From: an uncultured Asticcacaulis sp.
GTDB taxonomy: Bacteria; Pseudomonadota; Alphaproteobacteria; Caulobacterales; Caulobacteraceae
Reading direction: 5' to 3'
Length of the DNA: 14,214 bases
NCBI GenBank assembly: GCA_946480525.1
Contig: CAMLLA010000061.1
Location: 1 to 14,214 of the forward strand
Positions within the stretch are counted from its first letter, which is position 1. Each line of letters begins with the position of its first letter. Shown here piece after piece: positions 1-7,541 of this stretch. The notes below the pieces were generated by a model. That model searched no databases. It was given only the letters and a program-made list of their open reading frames with translations, and was not told the DNA's origin. The translations under genes were made by a program, and so were the position numbers.

Positions 1-2
1 GC

Positions 3-140
3 ATCCTGATGATCCAGGAAGCGGGCGGCAAGATCACCGCGATCGACAGCGACGACTCGCCTATGAATGCCGGCGACATCGTCTGCGGCAATCCGGAAAT
101 CTACCCGCAGCTTCTGGAAAAGCTGCATCTGGCGAAGTAG
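3..140 (+). CDS. Inositol monophosphatase family protein, C-terminal part
   Basis: The window opens inside this gene; 45 residues and a TAG stop remain. The visible tail reads ILMIQEAGGKITAIDS, then a short loop, then AGDIVCGNPEIYPQLLEKL. This matches the end of the inositol monophosphatase (SuhB/CysQ/histidinol-phosphatase) fold, where an 'A..I.EAGG..T' strand-turn is followed by a 'G..v..N..i...l' segment and a final helix. Family members are Mg-dependent phosphatases acting on inositol phosphate, 3'-phosphoadenosine phosphate or histidinol phosphate. The catalytic metal-binding motifs lie upstream of the window, so the substrate cannot be judged here. Confidence 0.75.
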   Translation: MLMIQEAGGKITAIDSDDSPMNAGDIVCGNPEIYPQLLEKLHLAK

Positions 141-213
141 TTCCGATTTGTCAGACCAGCATTCTGATTGACAGCGTCGTCATGTGAGGCACACTCCCGC
201 CAAAAATAATATT

Positions 214-219
214 GGGAGA
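214..219 (+). promoter_or_regulatory. Ribosome binding site of the lactonase-like gene
   Basis: GGGAGA lies five bases before the ATG at 225 and fixes that start. The 84-bp gap behind it also holds a TTGACA hexamer at 168-173, but I see no good -10 at the right distance, so I do not call a promoter. Confidence 0.6.
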
Positions 220-224
220 CGACC

Positions 225-1190
225 ATGACGATCACACGCCGCGCAGCCATCGGCGCCGGACTAGCCGCAATGGCCATTCCGTTTGCCGCTAACGCCGTAG
301 AAGCCCTGTCTCCGCGCTCGAAGCCCGGCGCGATTCTGGGTGAAGGCCCCTTATGGTCGGAGCGTGACAGCACGCTTTACTGGGTCGATATACGCGGCAA
401 AAAGCTGAATGCGCTCGGCATCGATATCACGCTGGACGATGCGGACGCGTGGGGCGTCAAAAGCTGGGACATGCCGGACCTGATCGACTGGATCGTCCTG
501 CGCAAATCCGGTGGCTTTCTGGTCGGCATCCTTCGCACCGTCCATGCCCTGACACTCGATCCGTTCAAGCTGACACCGCTGTTTGAGATCGAAGCCGACC
601 AGACCGAAAACCGCCTGAACGATGCCAAGGTCGATCCCAAGGGCCGGCTGTGGACCGGTACCATGCACATGCCGTTCAACAAGAAGACAGCCGCGCTCTA
701 TCGCATCGATCCCGACCTGAGCCTGCACAAGATGGACGCGCCCTATCTGTGCACCAACGGCCCCGGCTTCAACGCGGATGGCACGCGCATGTATCACAAC
801 GAAACCGCGGATCGCATTTCGTATCAGTTCGACGTCGCTGCGGACGGATCGCTGGCGAACAAGCGCGTCTTTACGACATTCCGTCCCGACGAAGGCATGC
901 CCGATGGCGTGACGACCGACGCCCAGGGCGGCATCTGGATCTCGCACTATAACGGCGGGCGCGTGACGCGCTTCAAGGCAGACGGCTCGGTCGATTTCGT
1001 CATTCCGATCCCGGCGAAGCAAAGCACCAGCATGACGTTCGCGGGCCCGAACCTCGATCGCATGTTCATAACGACCGCCGCCCAACCGCCAGTCGGGGCC
1101 GATGATCCGCAGGCCGGAACATTGTTCGAAGTGCCGAAAGCCCTGCTGCGTGGCCATACCGGCCTGCCGACGGGTCAGTTCGCGGGCTAG
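225..1190 (+). CDS. SMP-30/gluconolactonase/LRE-like protein, Tat-exported
   Basis: This 321-residue protein belongs to the SMP-30/gluconolactonase (regucalcin) six-bladed propeller family, whose members hydrolyse aldonolactones using one divalent metal. The expected metal ligands are all present: E40 in GEGPLW, N178 in CTNGPGF and D227 in MPDGVTTD. The substrate-side RLND motif is at 130-133. The N-terminus TRRAAIGAGLAAMAIPFAANA looks like a twin-arginine signal with cleavage near residue 24, so it probably works in the periplasm; cytoplasmic sugar lactonases of the family lack this. It stands alone, with an unrelated gene upstream and a palindromic repeat downstream. A gluconolactonase or xylonolactonase role is possible, but the substrate is not shown by the sequence. 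Confidence 0.85.
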   Translation: MTITRRAAIGAGLAAMAIPFAANAVEALSPRSKPGAILGEGPLWSERDSTLYWVDIRGKKLNALGIDITLDDADAWGVKSWDMPDLIDWIVLRKSGGFLVGILRTVHALTLDPFKLTPLFEIEADQTENRLNDAKVDPKGRLWTGTMHMPFNKKTAALYRIDPDLSLHKMDAPYLCTNGPGFNADGTRMYHNETADRISYQFDVAADGSLANKRVFTTFRPDEGMPDGVTTDAQGGIWISHYNGGRVTRFKADGSVDFVIPIPAKQSTSMTFAGPNLDRMFITTAAQPPVGADDPQAGTLFEVPKALLRGHTGLPTGQFAG

Positions 1191-1209
1191 GCCACGGTAC
1201 GTTGAAACA

Positions 1210-1320
1210 ACCCCTCATCCGGTCGAGCAAGCTCGACCACCTCCTCCCCTCAGGTGGGGAGAAGGGACCGCACCGAAGTCCCCTCTCCCCTTTTAAGGGG
1301 AGAGGGCTAGGGTGAGGGGT
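1210..1320. repeat. Palindromic intergenic element made of three hairpins within outer arms
   Basis: The element fills most of the gap between two convergent genes. Outer arms CCCCTCATCC (1211-1220) and GGTGAGGGG (1311-1319) pair with about one mismatch. Between them lie three hairpins: GGTCGAGC-AA-GCTCGACC (1221-1238), CTCCCC-TCAGGT-GGGGAG (1244-1261), and a 12-bp perfect stem with a two-base loop (1281-1306, arms CCCTCTCCCCTT and AAGGGGAGAGGG). The whole can fold as a cloverleaf or cruciform. It resembles the dispersed palindromic repeats common in proteobacterial intergenic DNA. The 1281-1306 stem may also act as a two-way transcription terminator, though no long T-run follows it. Confidence 0.7.
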
Positions 1321-1354
1321 ACTTAGATGTCAGCCTCAAGGCTATGACTAAGAA

Positions 1355-3187
1355 CTACGCCTCGAACTGCAATGACGCCAGCCGCTGATACAAACCGTCG
1401 CGCGCCATGAGTTCGGCGTGCGTGCCGCTGTCCACCACACGGCCACCGTCCATGACAACGATGCGGTCGGCCTTGAGCACCGTCGCCAGGCGATGGGCGA
1501 TGACAAGCGTTGTCCGTTCGCGCATGGCTTCGTTGAGCGCTGCCTGCACCAGCCGCTCGTTCTCGGCATCGAGCGCCGAGGTCGCTTCATCGAGCAGCAG
1601 GACACTGGAATCGCGCACCAGGGCGCGGGCGATCGACAAACGCTGCTTCTGCCCGCCGGACAAGGACTTGGCGCGCTCGCCCAGCGGCTGCTTGAAGCCT
1701 TCAGGCAATGCCTCGATGAACTGAAGCGCCTGCGCCTTGGCGGCGGCCAGGCGGACTTCGGTATCGGTCGCGTCCTCGCGGCCGAAACGGATATTGTCCT
1801 CAGGCGAGCCGGAGAACAGCGCCGTGTCCTGGGCGACCAGCGACAGGCGATCGCGGACGGCCTTCGGGTCGACGGTGCGGATATCGACGCCGTCCAACGC
1901 AATCACGCCGGCCTCGAAATCGTAGTAGCGCAAGAGCAGCTTGAAGACGGTCGACTTGCCGGCGCCCGACGGCCCGACCAGCGCCACCGTCTCGCCCGGG
2001 CGGACTTCCAGCGAAAAGTCATTGAGCACCAGTTGGTCCGGGCGCGACGGATAAGCGAACTGTACGCCGTCGAAGACGATGTCGCCGCGCGGCTCAGGCA
2101 GGGCTGCGGGCGCTTCCGGCGCCTTGATCAGCGGTTCGGAGCCCAGCAGTTCATCGATGCGGCTCATGGCGCCGGCGGCCTTTTGCACGTCACCCCAGGT
2201 CTCGTTGAGATTGGCGACCGAGCCCGCAGTGAAGACGGCCAGCATGACGAACTGGATCAGCACGCCGTTCGACATCTTGCCGGCCATGACGTCCTGCGCC
2301 CCCAGCCACAGCACGATCGCGGTGCCCCCGAAGACCAGCGAGATGACCATGGCCGTCATGGTGGCCCGGGTCGCGATACGGCTGACCGACTTTCTATAGG
2401 CGTCTTCGACGCTGTCGTTGAAGCGGCTTTGCGTGAAGCGTTCGCGCACGAAAGCCTGCACCGTTTCCAGTGCATCGAGCGATTCGGTTGCGAAGCCGAC
2501 GGCGCGCGCGAAACGGTCCTGTGTTTCACGCGTCACCTTGCCGACCTGGCGGCCGAAGACGATCAGCGGCACCAGTACCAGCGGGAAGATGGCCAGCACC
2601 ATAAGGGTCAGCTTCGGGCTGACGACCATCATCATGATCAGGCCCAGCACGAACATCAGAAGGTTGCGCAGGGCGATGGATATGGAGGCCGCGACCAGGG
2701 TCTCGATGATCTGGATGTCGGTGGTAAGACGTGAGATCACTTCGCCGGTACGTATCTTCAGAAAGTAGGCCGGGTCGAGCTTCAGGATATGGCCAAAGAC
2801 GTCTTCGCGCATGTCGGCGACGACCCGTTCGCCCAGGCGCGTGATGAAGAAGTAGCGCAGCGCCGTGGCAACCGCCATCAGGAGCGCGACGCCACCCAGG
2901 ACCAGAAACCACTTGTTCAGTTCATCGACATTGCCTGAGCCGAAGCCGCTGTCGATCAGTTCCCGGGCGACGAAGGTCATGGCAGGCGTCGTCGTGGCCG
3001 AAACGACCAGGAAGACCAGCATCAATGCAAGGTCGCCGGCCTGGCGTTTCAGGTAGGGCCACAAACGGATCAGCGGCCGCAGGTCGCGCGTCTTTTCGCG
3101 GCGGCCGGCGGCGTGGCGGATCTGGCCGGCCAGTTCAGCGCCGGAGCTGGGGCGGTCCTGGATATCGTTCGGAGTATTATCGGGCAT
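1355..3187 (-). CDS. ABC exporter with fused membrane and ATPase domains (MsbA/LipA type)
   Basis: This 610-residue half-transporter couples ATP hydrolysis to export across the inner membrane and should work as a homodimer. Residues about 50-330 carry the six-helix exporter domain, with segments near 52-74, 95-115, 165-190, 192-212, 278-300 and 308-325. The ATPase domain runs from about 368 to 605: Walker A GPSGAGKST (405-413), Q-loop Q453, signature LSGGQ (509-513), Walker B VLLLDE (529-534) and switch H565 in IAHRL. All catalytic residues are intact. The N-terminal ~40 residues are polar and probably cytoplasmic. Lipid A-core flippases and bacterial multidrug exporters share this layout, so the substrate is open. 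The ATG start has only a weak ribosome site. It is a single-gene unit divergent from rpmE. Confidence 0.93.
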   Translation of the reverse strand: MPDNTPNDIQDRPSSGAELAGQIRHAAGRREKTRDLRPLIRLWPYLKRQAGDLALMLVFLVVSATTTPAMTFVARELIDSGFGSGNVDELNKWFLVLGGVALLMAVATALRYFFITRLGERVVADMREDVFGHILKLDPAYFLKIRTGEVISRLTTDIQIIETLVAASISIALRNLLMFVLGLIMMMVVSPKLTLMVLAIFPLVLVPLIVFGRQVGKVTRETQDRFARAVGFATESLDALETVQAFVRERFTQSRFNDSVEDAYRKSVSRIATRATMTAMVISLVFGGTAIVLWLGAQDVMAGKMSNGVLIQFVMLAVFTAGSVANLNETWGDVQKAAGAMSRIDELLGSEPLIKAPEAPAALPEPRGDIVFDGVQFAYPSRPDQLVLNDFSLEVRPGETVALVGPSGAGKSTVFKLLLRYYDFEAGVIALDGVDIRTVDPKAVRDRLSLVAQDTALFSGSPEDNIRFGREDATDTEVRLAAAKAQALQFIEALPEGFKQPLGERAKSLSGGQKQRLSIARALVRDSSVLLLDEATSALDAENERLVQAALNEAMRERTTLVIAHRLATVLKADRIVVMDGGRVVDSGTHAELMARDGLYQRLASLQFEA

Positions 3188-3210
3188 CCGCGCTGCTTTA
3201 GAGGATTGAT

Positions 3211-3268
3211 AAGGGAATTGGAACCTGTCAGTTCGTGGAACAAGGCTTCACATTCGTGCAATTCCCTT
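3211..3268. repeat. Inverted repeat with nested hairpin in the ABC exporter/rpmE divergent region
   Basis: AAGGGAATTG (3211-3220) and CAATTCCCTT (3259-3268) are perfect 10-bp inverted arms separated by 38 bases. A small hairpin GTTC-GTG-GAAC (3231-3241) lies between them. The right arm touches a weak sigma70-like pair, TTGCAG (3267-3272) and TAATAG (3290-3295) with 17-bp spacing, which points toward rpmE. The arms could be an operator or, if transcribed toward the exporter gene, part of its leader RNA. The function is inference. The rest of the 182-bp gap shows nothing I can name. Confidence 0.45.
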
Positions 3269-3369
3269 GCAGAGCCATCCACGTTCATGTAATAGCCCCG
3301 CTTCCGCTGACCACAGCTCAAACAATTCGGCGTCCGCACTCTGCTGGCTGGACGTGAAGGATCGCGAAA

Positions 3370-3594
3370 ATGAAAAAAGAAGGCCACCCCGATTATCACT
3401 GGATCACCGTCACCCTGACCGACGGCTCGAGCTACAAGACCCGCTCGACCTACGGCAAGGAAGGCGCCGTGCTGAACCTGGATATCGATCCCCGTACGCA
3501 CCCGGCCTGGACCGGCGGCACGGGCACGCTGCTCGACCGCGCCGGCCGTGTTTCGCGCTTCAACAACAAGTTCGGTGGCTTCCTCAAGAAGTAA
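3370..3594 (+). CDS. rpmE: 50S ribosomal protein L31 (zinc-free form)
   Basis: This 74-residue protein of the large ribosomal subunit is recognised from [43 protein letters not shown] and the basic end RFNNKFGG. These are the hallmarks of alphaproteobacterial L31. It contains no cysteine at all, so it lacks the zinc ribbon of C+ L31 and needs no metal. The length is normal. The gene is monocistronic, with its own intrinsic terminator 19 bases after the stop and a structured divergent region upstream. The ATG start is the only reasonable one, because MKK at the N-terminus is conserved. Confidence 0.96.
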   Translation: MKKEGHPDYHWITVTLTDGSSYKTRSTYGKEGAVLNLDIDPRTHPAWTGGTGTLLDRAGRVSRFNNKFGGFLKK

Positions 3595-3612
3595 GCAACT
3601 TAAGACTTTCGG

Positions 3613-3645
3613 AAAATGCGGTGTCCTCGGGCGCCGCATTTTTTG
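3613..3645 (+). terminator. Rho-independent terminator of rpmE
   Basis: AAAATGCGG (3613-3621) and CCGCATTTT (3634-3642) form a perfect 9-bp stem around a 12-base loop. The descending arm runs straight into a T-tract ending at 3644. The terminator separates rpmE from the next gene, which begins 16 bases later. Confidence 0.88.
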
Positions 3646-3660
3646 TTTGGGGGGGAAGGC

Positions 3661-4035
3661 ATGACATTTCGCTGGGGATATGCGCTGGCAACAGTCGTCC
3701 TGTTCGGCACAGAACTGCTGATTGCCCTTTACCTCAACGATCCGCTCATCCGCCCGCACGTCGGCGATGCCCTGGCGGTCGTCCTGGTCTATCTGGCATT
3801 GCGGACGGTATTCCCCTGGCGGCCCCTTCCGGTCGCACTGACCGCGCTCGGCGTCGCCTTTGTCATCGAACTTGGGCAGCTCTTTCATATCCGTGACCTG
3901 TTAGGCCTGTCCGACAGCAAACTGGTCCGCTTCACGCTTGGTGGCGTATTCGACGTCAAGGACCTGATCTTCTACACTGCAGGCGCTGTCGTCGCCCTGA
4001 TCGTTGAAGCTGCGCGCCGCGAGCGCGTCGTCTGA
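3661..4035 (+). CDS. DUF2809 family membrane protein
   Basis: This 124-residue integral membrane protein has four predicted helices: about 6-24, 36-54, 60-78 and 100-116. The pattern E-LLIALYLND-LIRPHVGDALAVVLVY, then FVIELGQL, then a C-terminal GGVFDVKDLIFYTAG matches the DUF2809 family, whose function is unknown. The conserved charged residues inside or beside the helices (E18, D36, E72, D100, D103) are typical of the family. I chose the ATG at 3661 because it follows a purine-rich GGGGGGAAGG site and gives the family start MTFRWGYAL; an earlier in-frame ATG at 3616 lies inside the rpmE terminator. The stop is 20 bases from the next gene, so the two are probably co-transcribed. Confidence 0.8.
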   Translation: MTFRWGYALATVVLFGTELLIALYLNDPLIRPHVGDALAVVLVYLALRTVFPWRPLPVALTALGVAFVIELGQLFHIRDLLGLSDSKLVRFTLGGVFDVKDLIFYTAGAVVALIVEAARRERVV

Positions 4036-4055
4036 TTCTGTGCTAATCGGGCTGG

Positions 4056-4955
4056 ATGGCAAAGCTTAACACGCCCTATGACGGCTCTTCCAAACTGTTC
4101 ACGATAGGTCTGAAACCGCTCGATCTCACCGAATGGATCGAATGCGACGAGGCCCTGAGAGCCTATCTCGACGAAAAGGACCGGTTATCGGCCCGCGTGC
4201 CCCATGAGGTCTTCGGCGCCCTGCCCGGCAGCGAAGCGGCCCAGGATGAGGCCCTGATGCTGCTGGCCGATCACCTGCCCACACGCTATCCGGATGTCTA
4301 TCAGCGCATGGGCCCGCAGATCGATGTGGTGCCGGCCTTTCGCCGCATTCGGCTCGATGATCCCCTGACCCCGCGCCTGCTTTTGGCGTCAGCGCTGGTG
4401 CAGGAGGATCTGGTCATCCTGCAAAAGCGTGACGATGGCTGGACGGTGACCGCCGGGGCCCTCGCCTTCCCGTCGTCATGGCGCCTGTCCGATAAACTGG
4501 GCAAGCCGATGCACGATGTTCATGGTCCGGTGCCGGACTTCAATGCCGGCACGCGCAACGCCATGATGATCGAGCGCATGTTCGACAATCTCAAAGCCGA
4601 CATGCCGGTCATGCGCTGGAACTGGTCGCTGTATGGCGACGACGTGCTGCATCATCCCGAAGCCGGCAACGGCGGCCGCCGTTTCGGTGAGGGCGAGATC
4701 GCTGAGCATGTTTATTTGCGCGTCGAGCGCCAGACCCTGCGCAAACTGCCGCAATCGGGCGCCATCCTGTTCACCATCCGCATCTATATCGATCCGCTGG
4801 AGGCGCTGGACAGCCACGCCGATGGTCCGGCGATTGCGCGAGCCTTGATCAATCAGGTCAATGAACTGACGCCGGAACAGTTGGAATATAAGGGTCTGGC
4901 GGTGGAGAAGGAGAACGTAATCCAGCGGCTTAAGCAAATAGTAGAAACGCGCTGA
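4056..4955 (+). CDS. DUF3445 haem-dependent oxidative N-demethylase-like protein
   Basis: This 299-residue protein belongs to the DUF3445 family, which includes the alpha subunit of the haem-dependent oxidative N-demethylase of Pseudomonas. The core signature is visible: VQEDLVILQK, then TVTAGALAFPSSWRLSDKLG and MHDVHGPVPDF at about 111-166, followed by NWSLYGDD and HVYLRVERQTLRKLPQSGAI. Those segments form the haem-binding PAS-like core in characterised members. No signal peptide or membrane segment is seen, so it should be cytoplasmic. It follows the DUF2809 gene by 20 bases. The usual reductase and ferredoxin partner genes of the full demethylase are not next to it, so its substrate and electron donor are unknown. 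Confidence 0.8.
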   Translation: MAKLNTPYDGSSKLFTIGLKPLDLTEWIECDEALRAYLDEKDRLSARVPHEVFGALPGSEAAQDEALMLLADHLPTRYPDVYQRMGPQIDVVPAFRRIRLDDPLTPRLLLASALVQEDLVILQKRDDGWTVTAGALAFPSSWRLSDKLGKPMHDVHGPVPDFNAGTRNAMMIERMFDNLKADMPVMRWNWSLYGDDVLHHPEAGNGGRRFGEGEIAEHVYLRVERQTLRKLPQSGAILFTIRIYIDPLEALDSHADGPAIARALINQVNELTPEQLEYKGLAVEKENVIQRLKQIVETR

Positions 4956-4960
4956 AACCC

Positions 4961-5131
4961 CTCCTCCCTGTCGCGCAGCTTGCCTGCCGGCGAGGCTGGG
5001 GAGGTGGCATCGAGCGTAAGCGAAGATGACGGTGGGGGGCGACTCCGACGGAATACCCCACCACCGCATCGCGCCGGTGCAAGCACCGCCTTGTGCGGTC
5101 CCCCTCCCCATCGCGACGCGACAGGGAGGAG
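4961..5131. repeat. 171-bp palindromic intergenic element
   Basis: The element begins five bases after the preceding stop and ends 20 bases before the cckA stop. Perfect 15-bp terminal arms CTCCTCCCTGTCGCG (4961-4975) and CGCGACAGGGAGGAG (5117-5131) enclose smaller palindromes, including CGGTGC-AA-GCACCG near 5077-5090 and a GGTGGGG/CCCCACC pair near 5031-5061. The GC-AA-GC loop and the CCCCTC outer edge recall the element at 1210-1320, so both may be members of one dispersed class. No transposase or coding potential is seen. It could also terminate the two facing operons. Confidence 0.65.
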
Positions 5132-5150
5132 ATGTCGCGTGTAACGATTC

Positions 5151-7322
5151 CTAAGCGGCCAGTTGCTCTTTGACTCGCTCTGCAAGAGTTTTGATATCCA
5201 ACGGCTTCGGCAGGAAGGATACATTCTTTTCTTCTTCGAGCAGGTCCGAGAATTCGGATTCCGCGTAGCCCGAGATAAACATGACCGGCACGTTGCCGAT
5301 TAGCGGCCGGGCGCGTTTCAGCATCGATGGTCCGTCCAGACCCGGCATGATGACGTCCGAGATCAGCAGGTCAAAACGTCCGTTCTCGGCCTCGATGATT
5401 TCCAGCGCCTGCTCGCCGTCCTCGGCCTCCAGCACCTCGTAGCCTCGCTGGCGCAGCAGGTGGGCGGCGATGCCGCGCACGATCTGTTCGTCCTCGACAA
5501 ACAGGATGCGACCAACGCCCGACAGGTCTTTCGGGACTGGCTTTGCTTCGGCGACTGGCTTCGGCGTGGCCAGCTCCTTTTCGGTTTCGATCCACACCGG
5601 TAGGAAGATACGGAAGGTCGCGCCCTGCCCCATCTTCGAGTCGATCAGGATATGGCCGCCGGCCTGGTTGATGATGCCGTGCACGGTCGACAACCCCAGA
5701 CCCGTCCCCTCGCCCAGCGGCTTGGTCGTGAAGAAGGGCTCGAAGACCTGCGAGATGATTTCCGGCGGGATGCCAGGGCCAGTGTCGCTGACCTCGATCA
5801 GGGCAGCGCCCTGCGCCGGCGCTTCGGGCCAGCCGCGTGTCTTTGCCTCGGCCTGGCTGAGCGGCGCGGTGCGGATCATGACCTTGCCGCCGCCCTGGGC
5901 GCGCATGGCGTCGCGGGCGTTGACGACCAGGTTCATCATGACCATTTCCATCTGTCCCTTGTCGACATGGACATTGGGCAGGTTGCGGCCGTATTCGGTT
6001 TCCAGCTTGACGTCCTCTCGTACCAGGCGGCGCAGCAGGACCTCGGCTTCGGAGACCATCTCACCGACATTGAGCGTGACGCGCTTGACCGTCTGCTTGC
6101 GGGCAAAGGCCAGCAGATTGCGCACCAGGTCCTCGGCGCGTGCAATGATCTGACGAATGCCGTTCAGGTCTTCGTAGGATGGATCGCCAAGGGGGTGGTT
6201 GAGCAGCAGCTGGTCGTTGCGGAACTTGAAACCGGTCAAAAGGTTGTTGAAATCGTGCGCCATGCCGCCGGCGACCTGGCCGATGGCCTGCATCTTCTGC
6301 GACTGGATGAGCGTCGTCTCCAGCTTCTTCTGTTCGGAGACATCGAACAGATAGAGCGTAAAGCCGCCCGCCACGGGCGAGACATAGATCTGCACAGGAC
6401 GATCCGCCTTGGTGCGGAGCGCGATATCGAACGGCCCGGTCTTGCCGCCATCCCGGCTGACGGCCAGGCGTTCGGTCAGATCGGCGCGCGAATTGTCGTG
6501 AACCAGGTCGCCGAACACCTTGCCCGCCAGGTCGTCCGGGCTCTGTTCGGTCAGGCTGGCAAAGACGCGGTTGAACTCGCTGATATGGGCGGAAAACACA
6601 TCGTCGCCCATGACCAGCGCGGCGCCGAACGGCGCGGCTTCGGCAAAGGTGTCCAGCTTGGCTTCGGCCAGGGGCTCGGACGCGGCTTCTGGCTGAGGGT
6701 CGGAGGGCTGCGTATCTCCTGCCCCCTTGCCTTCGTGCCGGAGCATGACGCCCTGGCCGAGCACACCCTGCGAGCCGGCGCGCACGAGCACCAGGTCTTC
6801 GCCGAGACGCGACACCACCATTTCAAAATCGAAGCCGCCCAGCTTGACCAGGGCGCGGCCCATGCCATTGGCCTTGGCTTCACGCATCGCGACGAACAGC
6901 GACGGCGCTTCGTCCCCCTGAGGCAGGCGTTTTGCACCACCACCGGCGTCCGTCCACGCGGTGTTGGCGGCAACGATATGGCCGTCATAGCCGGCGACGG
7001 CCGCGGCCTCTTCGAGCGACACGACAACATCGGCGGCGCGGAAACCCTCATTGGTCAGGATTTCGTTTTCGCTGGAAAAGGCGAACATGCTGAGGAAGAT
7101 GACGACGGCGAAGGTCATCAGGAAGATCGCCAGGAGCAGGCCGACCGGCAGGTGACCCGCCACAAGCCATACGGCGACGCAGGCACAAACCACGACCGCG
7201 GACACAATACTCAGTGTCCAGACATTCACGGCTTCGCGGAGGCGCGCAACGGTAAAACGAGCGCGCCAGCTTGCAGGCGCGGCTTCGGGCAGGTCTGAGG
7301 ACTGGATCGGTCGGGCGGACAA
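5151..7322 (-). CDS. cckA: Hybrid sensor histidine kinase CckA
   Basis: This 723-residue inner-membrane hybrid kinase/phosphatase starts the CckA-ChpT-CtrA phosphorelay that controls the cell cycle. Two membrane helices (about 34-55 and 57-80) are followed by two PAS-like regions (about 97-185 and 222-330). The kinase core has H356 in GGMAHDFNNLL, N-box NLVVNARDAM (464-473), G1 DTGPGIP (513-519), FEPFFTTK and G2 GEGTGLGLS (537-545). The C-terminal receiver has phospho-acceptor D656 in ISDVIMP and K706 in LPKPLDI. Long stretches such as GAGRILFVED-like, LISDVIMPG and FISGYAESEFSDLLE match Caulobacter CckA as I remember it. The start is TTG: an in-frame stop lies 18 bases upstream, a GAGGT site precedes it, and the next in-frame ATG would delete both helices. 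It is downstream of flhB but separated by an opposed gene. Confidence 0.96.
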   Translation of the reverse strand: MSARPIQSSDLPEAAPASWRARFTVARLREAVNVWTLSIVSAVVVCACVAVWLVAGHLPVGLLLAIFLMTFAVVIFLSMFAFSSENEILTNEGFRAADVVVSLEEAAAVAGYDGHIVAANTAWTDAGGGAKRLPQGDEAPSLFVAMREAKANGMGRALVKLGGFDFEMVVSRLGEDLVLVRAGSQGVLGQGVMLRHEGKGAGDTQPSDPQPEAASEPLAEAKLDTFAEAAPFGAALVMGDDVFSAHISEFNRVFASLTEQSPDDLAGKVFGDLVHDNSRADLTERLAVSRDGGKTGPFDIALRTKADRPVQIYVSPVAGGFTLYLFDVSEQKKLETTLIQSQKMQAIGQVAGGMAHDFNNLLTGFKFRNDQLLLNHPLGDPSYEDLNGIRQIIARAEDLVRNLLAFARKQTVKRVTLNVGEMVSEAEVLLRRLVREDVKLETEYGRNLPNVHVDKGQMEMVMMNLVVNARDAMRAQGGGKVMIRTAPLSQAEAKTRGWPEAPAQGAALIEVSDTGPGIPPEIISQVFEPFFTTKPLGEGTGLGLSTVHGIINQAGGHILIDSKMGQGATFRIFLPVWIETEKELATPKPVAEAKPVPKDLSGVGRILFVEDEQIVRGIAAHLLRQRGYEVLEAEDGEQALEIIEAENGRFDLLISDVIMPGLDGPSMLKRARPLIGNVPVMFISGYAESEFSDLLEEEKNVSFLPKPLDIKTLAERVKEQLAA

Positions 7323-7329
7323 AACGGCT

Positions 7330-7334
7330 ACCTC
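7330..7334 (-). promoter_or_regulatory. Ribosome binding site supporting the TTG start of cckA
   Basis: On the minus strand GAGGT stands seven bases before TTG at 7322-7320. The reading frame is closed upstream by TAG at 7343-7341 and no ATG or GTG occurs between. This makes the rare TTG the best start. Confidence 0.65.
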
Positions 7335-7529
7335 ACGGGACTAGAGCGATACGCCAAAAGTGTGCAGCGGTTTTTGGCCAAATATCGCGGCATAACAAAT
7401 CTGGAACATCTCGCGGCGAATCACGTGTGAGTTTAGCGCATTTGGCGAATTGGCGCGCGTCAAGAAAAGATGGTGATTGGAAAGGCGACGGATAAGCCGC
7501 TAAGGTGGGTCATACCGGCCGACGACGGT
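7335..7529. promoter_or_regulatory. Divergent control region between cckA and the FAD oxidase gene
   Basis: This ~200-bp stretch must hold promoters for both genes. I see a 10-bp palindrome TTTGGCCAAA (7373-7382) and one CcrM-type methylation motif GAATC (7418-7422). No TTAA-N7-TTAA CtrA box is present. I cannot place -35/-10 elements with confidence. Confidence 0.4.
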
Positions 7530-7537
7530 AAGGGGGG
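7530..7537 (+). promoter_or_regulatory. Ribosome binding site of the FAD oxidase gene
   Basis: AAGGGGGG lies just before ATG 7542, with four bases between. It decides for this start over an in-frame ATG at 7470, which would put 24 polar residues in front of a good signal peptide. Confidence 0.75.
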
Positions 7538-7541
7538 AACC

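Noticed and set aside
1418..2734. 438-codon plus-strand frame opposite the ABC exporter
   Set aside because: All ATPase motifs are intact on the minus strand, and the opposite frame shows no domain.
3070..3888. 272-codon minus-strand frame over rpmE and the DUF2809 gene
   Set aside because: It crosses a clear ribosomal protein gene and its terminator on the other strand and has no domain.
5652..7298. Long plus-strand open frame of 548 codons opposite cckA
   Set aside because: It mirrors the cckA codons, is rich in His, Asp, Gln and Arg with no recognisable domain, and CckA on the other strand is certain.
7470..7541. Earlier in-frame ATG for the FAD oxidase
   Set aside because: It would put a polar 24-residue leader before a good signal peptide; the strong purine-rich site supports ATG 7542.
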